Assembly (NCBI GenBank): GCA_050012355.1
Contig: JBEKHI010000249.1
Span: forward strand, 1 to 12,485
Direction of reading: 5' to 3'
From: JBEKHI01 sp050012355
Lineage (GTDB): Bacteria; Actinomycetota; Actinomycetes; Streptosporangiales; Streptosporangiaceae
Length of the DNA stretch: 12,485 nt
Every line of letters begins with the position of its first letter. The stretch's first letter is position 1. This document shows, piece by piece, positions 1 to 6,229 of the stretch. The notes under the pieces were generated by a model. That model was given only the letters and a program-made list of their open reading frames with translations. It did not search any database and was not told the origin of the DNA. The translations under genes were made by a program, and so were the position numbers.

Positions 1-457
1 TTGCCGTCAGCGTCGATCAGGACATGGTCCAAGCCCAGTTCGCCGTGCACGACGGAGTACTCGGCCCGGGGTTGTACCGCCGTGGCCAGTTCGCGCAGAC
101 GGTCCTCGAGCCGTTCGCGATTGCCCGCGATCCTGCGGTCCCGCTCCGTCGCCTCGGCCACGCACCGTAGACCGAGTGCCAGCACGGCTTCCTCGCTCGT
201 CGGCCAGTGAGACGTCCCGCCGGCGTCGATCAGGCTCACCTTGCCGGGTGCGCGGCCCCGATAGCCGCGCATCGCCGCGAGTGCCTCGCGCAGCCGGGCC
301 AGCGTGGGTTCGCCGCGACCGGGTCGCGTTCCCGCAAGGCCAGCAGGTCCTCGCCGGGAAAGTCTTCCAGCATCGCGATGTCGGCGGGGTACTGACCACC
401 AGTACTGCTCGCCCCATACCGAATACGAGCAGTCGCGATGACCGGATTGCGGCCCAT
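1..457 (-). pseudogene. Broken APH-family phosphotransferase, N-terminally truncated and frameshifted; continues off the left edge
   Basis: The minus strand reads as an aminoglycoside-phosphotransferase-fold kinase of the kind common in actinomycetes. The first part (about 457 to 325) includes a hinge-like stretch MLEDFPGEDLLALRERDP. The second part (about 325 to 1) includes PTLARLREALAAMRGYRG and the Brenner-type catalytic loop VVHGELGLDHVLIDADG near the window edge. The two parts lie in different frames; restoring one missing base near position 325 joins them smoothly (VAA then EPTLARL). The upstream frame opens only at an ATG at 457, in the middle of what should be the N-lobe, so the usual N-terminal residues with the ATP-binding lysine are absent. 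The catalytic loop itself looks normal (HGE, D). The substrate is unknown; many such proteins are not resistance enzymes. A sequencing error could explain the frameshift but not the missing N-terminus. Confidence 0.7.
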
Positions 458-482
458 GCGCTGGCGCCCTGATCATCTGTAT

Positions 483-1001
483 ATGAGCGAGACGCCTGCC
501 TCGGCGAGGCTAAGACATGCTGTCCGGGCGATCATCCTGGCTGATGATGACCGTGTCCTGCTGTGCCGGTTCGGCTTCCCGCATCCGGCTGTGCCAGCGG
601 GTGTAACGGTCGTATGGGCGGCCCCCGGCGGCGGCATTGAGCCTGGCGAATTGCCGCTGGCGGCCCTGCGCCGGGAGTTGCGCGAGGAGACGGGGGTCGT
701 CATTGACGCCGACCCGCCTCACGTCTGGCACCAGGAAGTCGCCGCTCCCTGCCATGCGGACGGCTACGACGGGGTGGTCAACGACTACTTTCTTGTCCGC
801 ACCACGCGCTTTGATCCCCGCGGCGCGCTGTCCGATGATGAACTCGCCGTCGAGCACATCACGGGGATGCGATGGTGGCGGCACAGAGACATCGCCGAAT
901 ACGGCGGAACCGACCTGTTCTCACCGCGTGACATCGCTACACCGCTGGCGGCGCTGATCGCCGGTGACATCCCGGACACGCCAGTGATGCTCGGCCTGTG
1001 A
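483..1001 (+). CDS. Nudix (MutT-like) hydrolase
   Basis: A protein of 172 residues with a perfect Nudix box at about residues 50-72: GGIEPGE, seven residues, then RELREETGV. It fits the consensus GX5EX7REUXEEXGU exactly, including the metal-binding glutamates E68 and E69. Such enzymes hydrolyse nucleoside diphosphates linked to another moiety, acting as house-cleaning or cofactor-turnover enzymes in the cytoplasm; the substrate cannot be deduced here. I chose the ATG at 483 because MSETPASARLRHAVRAI leads straight into the first Nudix strand. An in-frame ATG at 438 would add 15 residues and overlap the phosphotransferase remnant; neither has a convincing Shine-Dalgarno. A second small gene starts 39 bases after the stop and may be co-transcribed. 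The gene begins just beside the truncation point of the neighbouring pseudogene. Confidence 0.88.
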   Translation: MSETPASARLRHAVRAIILADDDRVLLCRFGFPHPAVPAGVTVVWAAPGGGIEPGELPLAALRRELREETGVVIDADPPHVWHQEVAAPCHADGYDGVVNDYFLVRTTRFDPRGALSDDELAVEHITGMRWWRHRDIAEYGGTDLFSPRDIATPLAALIAGDIPDTPVMLGL

Positions 1002-1040
1002 TCTCCCTCGGCACTTACAGGAAATCAGAAGGACGTCGCG

Positions 1041-1172
1041 ATGAACGCCGAGAATCCGGTTCAGATCGACCTGTTCGGTGTCTCCGCGACACGAACCAAA
1101 GACACGAGGCTGGCCGTTCATGGTCCGCCCCGGCATGTCTGGAGGCTACGATGTCTGCGAACTATTGTTTAG
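1041..1172 (+). pseudogene. 5' fragment of an unidentified gene cut by the IS3 element
   Basis: An ATG at 1041 sits behind a good ribosome binding site (AGAAGGAC, about 1027-1034). The native reading frame gives MNAENPVQIDLFGVS and continues to about codon 33. Codon 34 (1140) coincides with the outer end of the insertion sequence, and from there the frame runs through IS sequence to a TAG at 1170-1172. I do not recognise the 33 native residues. The short gap after the Nudix stop and the good RBS suggest it was the second gene of a small operon. The remainder of the gene is not seen on the other side of the IS. Confidence 0.5.
1140..1159. repeat. Left terminal inverted repeat of the IS3 element
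   Basis: Begins TGGAGGCTACGATGTC. The first eight bases match the right end exactly, and 15 of 20 match overall. It lies 17 bases beyond the orfB stop. Confidence 0.7.
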
Positions 1173-1176
1173 CCTA

Positions 1177-1995
1177 TCATAGGCCAGTGGCCTTATAGTA
1201 CCTTTCCTCGAACTCTTTCGGCGGCATATCACCGCAGTACGAGTGCAGCCTTCCCTCGTTATACCAGTGCACCCAGTCCATAGTGGCGACCATCACATCA
1301 TCAAGACCTTGCCAGTCATTCCGGAGATCGATAAGCTCACGTTTATACAAGCTGTTCAGCGACTCCGCAGCAGCATTATCGCAGGAATCACCTTTGCTTC
1401 CGACCGACCGGACAGCATTCGCCTCGGAAAGACGCTGGGTGTACCGGATCGACGTGTACTGAACGCCCCGGTCCGAATGATGCACCAGGCCGTCGATGCT
1501 GTCGTGCCGGCGTGCCCAGATCGCCATTTCCAGTGCATCGAGCGCAAGGTCGCTGCGCAGGTGATCAGCGACCTGCCAGCCGAGAATACGGCGGGAGAAC
1601 AGGTCCATCACGAACGCCGTGTACACCCAGCCGGACAGGGTGTCCACATACGTGATGTCCGCCACCCAGCGGCGGTTCGGCACCGGCGCGTCGAAGCAGC
1701 GCTCCAGCAGGTCCGACGGGCGCTCCGCGGCATCACCGGGCACCGTCGTCCGCGGCCGCCTCCGGCGCGAGGTCACGCCGCCGGCGCCCAGGTCCCGCAT
1801 CAGCCGCTCCACCGTGCAGCGCGCCACGACTGTGCCGTCCCGGTTCAGCTCGATCCACACTTTCCTGGCCCCGTAAAGCTCCCGGCCTTTCTCGCCTTTC
1901 CACACCTCCATGATCTTCTCTTTCAAGACGGCATCACGGGTTTCCCGCGCCGGCGGATCAGCCTCACGCTTCTTCGCGTAGTAATACGACGACAC
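1177..1995 (-). CDS. IS3-family transposase orfB (DDE integrase-core catalytic subunit)
   Basis: This is the catalytic part of the IS3 transposase, with a retroviral-type integrase fold. The catalytic triad is visible: the first Asp in WVADITYVDT, the second in GLVHHSDRGVQYTS, and the Glu in NAAAESLNSLYKREL. An N-terminal HTH_21-like segment (ELYGARKVWIELNRDG) precedes it. The coordinates given start at a GTG (1995), but the frame stays open upstream to a TGA near 2127 and encodes the conserved leader FIDAHRDRFGIEPVCAVLEFPVSS. The real product is therefore almost certainly an OrfAB fusion made by -1 ribosomal slippage at the end of orfA, as is established for the family. The orfB frame lies -1 relative to orfA. 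A TTTC stretch near 2100 could be the slip site, but I see no classic A-rich heptamer. No disabling mutation is seen. Confidence 0.92.
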   Translation of the reverse strand: MSSYYYAKKREADPPARETRDAVLKEKIMEVWKGEKGRELYGARKVWIELNRDGTVVARCTVERLMRDLGAGGVTSRRRRPRTTVPGDAAERPSDLLERCFDAPVPNRRWVADITYVDTLSGWVYTAFVMDLFSRRILGWQVADHLRSDLALDALEMAIWARRHDSIDGLVHHSDRGVQYTSIRYTQRLSEANAVRSVGSKGDSCDNAAAESLNSLYKRELIDLRNDWQGLDDVMVATMDWVHWYNEGRLHSYCGDMPPKEFEERYYKATGL

Positions 1996-2063
1996 GGGAA
2001 ACTCCAGGACCGCACAGACCGGCTCGATGCCAAACCGGTCCCGGTGCGCGTCAATGAACTCGG

Positions 2064-2384
2064 CTAGCGCGGCAGCCTCGGGTCGAGTTCCCTCGCGAAA
2101 TACGCGCTCGCGGCCTTCAGGATCTCATTCGCCCGCCGCAGCTCGCGCACTTCCCGCTCCAACTCGGTAATCCGGTGCCGGTCATCAGTGGTCGTGCCCG
2201 GCCGCGCGCCACGGTCAATATCGGCCTGCTGCAGCCACGACCGCAGCGCCTCCGGATGAACATCAAGCTGACGCGCCACCCGGGCGATCTCCCCGTGTCC
2301 CTTCCCGTCCTGCTCCCGGATCTCCCGCACCATCTTCACCGCGCGATCACGCAGCTCGTCAGGGTACTTCTTCTGTGCTGCCAC
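2064..2384 (-). CDS. IS3-family transposase orfA (helix-turn-helix subunit)
   Basis: A 106-residue protein of the HTH_Tnp_1 type. It opens AAQKKYPDELRDRAVKMVREI and carries a helix-turn-helix around residues 28-55 (GEIARVARQLDVHPEALRSW). A leucine-zipper-like coiled coil follows (ITELEREVRELRRANEILKAA), which is used for multimerisation in this family. The start is a GTG; a GGGAGG lies about ten bases upstream. It binds the terminal repeats and supplies the N-terminal half of the OrfAB transposase. Its TAG (2064-2066) lies inside the open orfB frame, consistent with programmed frameshifting. Confidence 0.9.
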   Translation of the reverse strand: MAAQKKYPDELRDRAVKMVREIREQDGKGHGEIARVARQLDVHPEALRSWLQQADIDRGARPGTTTDDRHRITELEREVRELRRANEILKAASAYFARELDPRLPR

Positions 2385-2397
2385 GACTCTGCATCCT

Positions 2398-2417
2398 CCC
2401 AGGGATCAGAGCCTCCA
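2398..2417. repeat. Right terminal inverted repeat of the IS3 element
   Basis: On the minus strand it begins TGGAGGCTCTGATCCC, reading inward towards orfA. It lies 13 to 33 bases upstream of the orfA start, where such repeats normally overlap the transposase promoter. Confidence 0.7.
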
Positions 2418-2438
2418 AGAAACCCAGGGCGGTCCACC

Positions 2439-3461
2439 GTGACAGAGATGAAACCGCAGACCGGGCCCGGCACGCTGCCGCCCGACAGCCATGTCCATAG
2501 CCAGTGGTCGTGGGACGCGCCCGCCGGATCGATGGAGATTACCTGCCGGCGCGCGGCTGAGATCGGCCTGCCCGCGGTGGCGTTCACCGAGCACGCCGAC
2601 TTCACCCCGTGGTCACTGGAACCCGGCGAGAAGATCCCCGGCGAATGGAGCCAGCTGGCCAGCGACGGCGTGCTCACCCCGCCCGCCCTCGACCTGGACG
2701 GCTACCGGGAATGCCTGTACCGCTGCAGGGAACGGTTCCCGGGCCTGCGGATCTTGTCGGGCGTCGAGCTGAGCGAACCCCACCGGCACCACGGCCAGTC
2801 CGAAGCCCTGCTGCGCGACGGCAGCTTCGACCGGATCCTGGCCTCCGTGCACTCCGCCCGGGCCGGCACCGGCTTCACCGAGGTCTCCAGCAGCTTCCGC
2901 GACCAGTCCCCCGCCCAGGTCCTGCGAGCCTACCTGGCCGAGACCGCCGCGCTGATCACCCAGTTCGATGCCTTCGAGATACTCGCCCACATTGACTACC
3001 CGGTCCGCCGCTGGCCGCAAGACGCCAGGCCCCACGACCCACGCGAGCTCCAGGACGAGTACCGGCACGTGCTGCGGACTTTGGCCAGCACCGGGAAAAT
3101 CCTCGAAGTCAGCACCAGGGTGCCCCTGCACCCCCTGCTCCTCACCTGGTGGCGGCAAGAAGGCGGCCAGGCCATTACTTTCGCCAGCGATGCCCACGAC
3201 CCCGCCACGCTGGCCGCCGGCTTCACCGAGGCTGCGCACATGGCCGAAGCGACCGGCTTCACCCCCACCCACGACCCCTGCGACCCCCTGGTGCCGGAAC
3301 CCGATCCCGGTTCAGCGCAACGATCACCGGCAGGTTCCCCAACGAACAATTCCGCTCGCCCCAGCAAAAAGACAAAGAACGTCCTGCTTCTGCTCAGATC
3401 GGCGGATCTCGCGCGGCGGCCGCGACCAGCGCTCATCACGTTGCGCGACTGGTTCTCTTGA
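2439..3461 (+). CDS. PHP-domain phosphoesterase, histidinol-phosphatase (HisJ/HisK)-like, with an atypical C-terminus
   Basis: A 340-residue protein. Residues 17-280 show the PHP metal sites in order: SHVHS (18-20), EHADF (H52), GVELSE (E110), SVHS (H138), AHIDYP (H184) and SDAHD (D251, H253). PHP proteins of this class hydrolyse phosphomonoesters with a metal cluster, and histidinol-phosphate is the best-known substrate. No histidine genes are nearby, so the substrate is open. I chose GTG 2439 because AGGGCGG lies six bases upstream; the in-frame ATG at 2448 lacks an RBS. After ATGFTPTHDPCDP (residue about 283, position about 3285) the sequence no longer resembles the family, which normally ends within a few residues. 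A 57-residue Ser/Arg/Lys-rich tail follows, probably read-through into foreign DNA. The IS boundary is only 21 bases upstream, so native promoter DNA has been lost. Confidence 0.8.
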   Translation: MTEMKPQTGPGTLPPDSHVHSQWSWDAPAGSMEITCRRAAEIGLPAVAFTEHADFTPWSLEPGEKIPGEWSQLASDGVLTPPALDLDGYRECLYRCRERFPGLRILSGVELSEPHRHHGQSEALLRDGSFDRILASVHSARAGTGFTEVSSSFRDQSPAQVLRAYLAETAALITQFDAFEILAHIDYPVRRWPQDARPHDPRELQDEYRHVLRTLASTGKILEVSTRVPLHPLLLTWWRQEGGQAITFASDAHDPATLAAGFTEAAHMAEATGFTPTHDPCDPLVPEPDPGSAQRSPAGSPTNNSARPSKKTKNVLLLLRSADLARRPRPALITLRDWFS

Positions 3462-3499
3462 CTGCGAGCGACCCGAACGCCGATTTTGTACTGCGGTGG

Positions 3500-4291
3500 T
3501 CAGCTGGCGGTCTGGGAGGTTGCGGGGTGGGTGACCGGGGCGAGGGCGGGGCGTTTGGCGGTGCGTCCGTCACCGGAGGAGCGGCCGCGTGCGTGCCGGT
3601 ATGCCCAGGGGGTGACAGAGGTCGCCAGCCAGCGCAGTTCGGTCGCGGCGGTCTTCCAGGCGGGGAGGACGGGCTGCGCGGGCAGCGGGCGGGTCCAGGT
3701 GCTGTCGCTGCCGGGCAGGGCGAGAGCATGGGCCATGGCGGCGGCCAGGCGGGCGTGGCCTTGCGGGCTCAGGTGCAGCCGGTCGGCGCTCCAGAGCCGG
3801 GGGTCGGTGATGACGGCGTGAGGGAAGCCGTCGAGGAGGGTGACGCCGTGGCGGACCGCGGCGTCGCGGATGCGCGCGTTGAGGTCGAGCACCCGGGGCA
3901 GCAGCGGGCGTGCCAGCGGCATGATCTTGCCGATGTCGGGGAAGGTGATCGTGACCACGCGCGCGCCGGCTGCGGTCAGCGCGGCGAACATGTCTTCCAG
4001 GCAGCTGGCTACCTCGGCGGCGTTGAAGCGGGGGCGGATCAGGTCGTTCATCCCGGCTACCACGCTGGCCAGGTCGGGGCGCAGCTCGAGGGCGGCACCG
4101 AGCTGGGTGTCGCGGACCTGGGCGGCGAGCCGTCCGCGGACGGCGAGGTTGGCATACAGCATGCCGGGGCTGGCGGCGGCCAGCTGCTCGGCGAGACGGT
4201 CGGCCCAGCCGCGGTAGCCGCGGATCTCGTCTCCGTCGAGCAGGCCCTCGCTCTGACTGTCGCCGAGCGCGACGTACCGGGCATAACTCAT
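3500..4291 (-). CDS. SGNH/GDSL-family hydrolase
   Basis: A 263-residue SGNH hydrolase (esterase or lipase-like, also acyl or carbohydrate esterases). Block I is ALGDSQSEG with nucleophile S12, block II is NLAVRGR with G53, block III is AGMND with N82, and block V is SADRLHLSPQGH with D170 and H173. All four catalytic or oxyanion residues are present. No signal peptide is seen, so it is probably cytoplasmic. The C-terminal tail with RGRSSGDGRTAKRPALAPV is a form I associate with actinobacterial members. The start ATG at 4291 overlaps the padR stop as ATGA and has AAAGGGAA upstream inside padR, so translation is likely coupled. A longer frame to 4360 only runs inside padR and was rejected. The substrate is unknown. 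It converges on the PHP gene with a 38-base gap. Confidence 0.9.
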   Translation of the reverse strand: MSYARYVALGDSQSEGLLDGDEIRGYRGWADRLAEQLAAASPGMLYANLAVRGRLAAQVRDTQLGAALELRPDLASVVAGMNDLIRPRFNAAEVASCLEDMFAALTAAGARVVTITFPDIGKIMPLARPLLPRVLDLNARIRDAAVRHGVTLLDGFPHAVITDPRLWSADRLHLSPQGHARLAAAMAHALALPGSDSTWTRPLPAQPVLPAWKTAATELRWLATSVTPWAYRHARGRSSGDGRTAKRPALAPVTHPATSQTAS

Positions 4292-4872
4292 CTGCTGGTT
4301 CCCTTTCCGCTCACGGGGCGGGAGGCACGCTCGCGCAGCAGCCCGGCGGTGCTCAGGCACCAGGCGTGCATCTCCCGCTCCAGGCGGCAGCCGGCCAGGC
4401 AGGTCAGGTAGGGCCCGACCCGCGCGCCGTCGCGCAGAAATGTCTCCTCGTCCAGGTCGCCGCGCATGCGCCGCAGCGCCTGCTCGAACAGGGCGAGCCG
4501 GACGGCCGCTCCGGTCGCGCGTTCCTCCAGCTGTGCGATGACCGGCGCCGGATCGACATAGTCGACAGCCTGCACCCTGACCGCCAGGTCATCGCGGATC
4601 AGCAACGGCCTGGCAGTAGCGGCCGCGAAGGCACGCAGCTCGCCGATCCCGGCAGAGGTGACGGTAAAGACCCGCTTGTCGGGGCGACCCTGCTGGATGA
4701 CCTGCCGCCCCGCGATCAGCCCGCCCTTCTCGAGCTTGGCCAGTTCGGCATAGAGCTGCTGCGGCGCGGCGTACCAGAAGTTGGACACGCCGACGTCGAA
4801 GACCTTGGCGAGTTGGTAGCCGCTGTACTCTCCGTCGAGCAGCGCGGCGAGTACAGCGTGGCGCAACGCCAT
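4288..4872 (-). CDS. PadR-family transcriptional regulator
   Basis: A 194-residue regulator. Residues 1-80 form the PadR winged helix: MALRHAVLAALLDGEYSGYQLAK, then APQQLYAELAKLEKGGLI as the recognition region, and the wing QQGRPDKRVFTVTSAG. Residues about 95-180 are a helical C-terminal domain of the Vir_act_alpha_C type used for dimerisation (LEERATGAAVRLALFEQAL; LEREMHAWCLSTAG). PadR proteins usually repress their own operon and respond to small aromatic or other lipophilic ligands. The ATG at 4872 has GGGGGAGGG six bases upstream. It is the first gene of an operon with the SGNH hydrolase (stop TGA 4288-4290 overlapping the next ATG), which is its most probable target. A dyad-symmetric AT-rich site lies 33 to 68 bases upstream. 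Confidence 0.92.
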   Translation of the reverse strand: MALRHAVLAALLDGEYSGYQLAKVFDVGVSNFWYAAPQQLYAELAKLEKGGLIAGRQVIQQGRPDKRVFTVTSAGIGELRAFAAATARPLLIRDDLAVRVQAVDYVDPAPVIAQLEERATGAAVRLALFEQALRRMRGDLDEETFLRDGARVGPYLTCLAGCRLEREMHAWCLSTAGLLRERASRPVSGKGTSR

Positions 4873-4904
4873 CGAGTGCCCTCCCCCGGTCGGCCTAACA
4901 CCAG

Positions 4905-4940
4905 ATAGTCATAGACATGAGTAATCATTAATCTGACTAT
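4905..4940. promoter_or_regulatory. Nested dyad upstream of padR, candidate PadR operator
   Basis: The outer arms ATAGTCA (4905-4911) and TGACTAT (4934-4940) are perfectly complementary. The inner arms ATGA (4917-4920) and TCAT (4925-4928) are also complementary. Both pairs share exactly the same centre, between 4922 and 4923. The patch is AT-rich in otherwise GC-rich DNA and lies between padR and the divergent SDR gene. Known PadR operators are dyads of the ATGT-N8-ACAT kind; this one is not an exact match. Autoregulation is an inference from position and symmetry. Confidence 0.5.
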
Positions 4941-5228
4941 AACCGTCGCCGTCTGGGTTCTGCCAGCTCGCAGTGCATGAGACTGCGCACAAGCATCATT
5001 ACGGCGCCACCCGACCGCGTTGCCACCATCACCGCGCAGAGCGCCTGACGGCGGATACTTGTGCTGATTCGCATCAGGGGCGCCTGCCGCCACGGCAGCT
5101 TCCGCAGCGGTACGTAACCGGACCGGTAAGCTCCAGCGTGCGGACGGATCCGCTGGGCCGGGAAACCTGACGCGAGGCATGCCTCAGCGTGGGCAAGGCC
5201 CTGGCAACCTCAAGACGATGGTGGTGCT
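4941..5228. other. Intergenic DNA between the padR operator region and the SDR gene, no gene seen
   Basis: No convincing coding frame, tRNA or known riboswitch was found. It should contain the promoter of the SDR gene, but I cannot point to clear -35 and -10 boxes. A short repeat-like stretch, AACCGGACCGGTAAG (about 5118-5132), includes a small CCGGACCGG symmetry of uncertain meaning. Confidence 0.4.
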
Positions 5229-5999
<771 letters not shown>

Positions 6000-6212
6000 A
6001 CGCCACCCGGCACCTCAGCCGCTGGTCGTCAGCCCAGGCATCATGACCCGCCTGCCGACGTCATAGCGCTCGCCACCGAGCCCGGCAATGACGGCACTAC
6101 CGCACTAGACGGAGCAAAACCTAGACACCCGGCGTCGCCCCGCAGATCCGTTCCCGCGCACCATCACTCGCAACCACTGGTACATAGACTTCGAGCTGTG
6201 GCCGCCTGCGTA

Positions 6213-6229
6213 CATATCAGCCTGATATG
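6213..6229. terminator. Short perfect hairpin overlapping the kinase stop codon
   Basis: CATATCA (6213-6219) and TGATATG (6223-6229) form a perfect seven-base stem with a three-base loop. The TGA stop of the minus-strand kinase (6217-6219) lies within one arm. The site sits between the convergent SDR and kinase genes, so a bidirectional termination role is possible, but there is no T-run on either side, which argues against an ordinary intrinsic terminator. The 213 bases from 6000 to 6212 hold no recognisable gene. Confidence 0.35.

Larger units (their letters stand above)
1140..2417 (-). mobile_element. IS3-family insertion sequence, about 1278 bp
   Basis: It contains the two-frame transposase typical of the IS3 family (orfA then orfB on the minus strand) bounded by imperfect terminal inverted repeats that start TGGAGGCT at both ends. 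Reading inward, the left end (from 1140) and right end (from 2417, minus strand) agree at 15 of the first 20 positions. The length is normal for the family. Transposase domains look intact, so the copy may still be active. The three to five bases flanking each end (left ATGTC, right AGAAA) are not direct repeats, and the genes on the two sides do not join, so the flanks were probably rearranged after insertion. The end positions rest on the repeat match only and could be off by a few bases. Confidence 0.82.

Noticed and set aside
1243..2067. Long plus-strand frame of 274 codons opposite the IS transposase
   Set aside because: It is antisense to a clear DDE transposase with intact motifs and has no recognisable domain.
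2613..3272. Minus-strand frame of 219 codons opposite the PHP gene
   Set aside because: The opposite frame carries all PHP metal-binding motifs; this one is low-complexity Gly/Val/Gln.
3149..4411. Plus-strand frame of 420 codons
   Set aside because: Gly/Ala/Arg/Val-rich shadow of the SGNH and PHP genes with no RBS or domain; such frames are expected opposite GC-rich genes.
5140..5180. tRNA-like T-arm on the minus strand (translation VRFPGPADP)
   Set aside because: The sequence GTCAGGTTTCCCGGC does not match the T-loop consensus, and no acceptor or anticodon stem can be folded around it.
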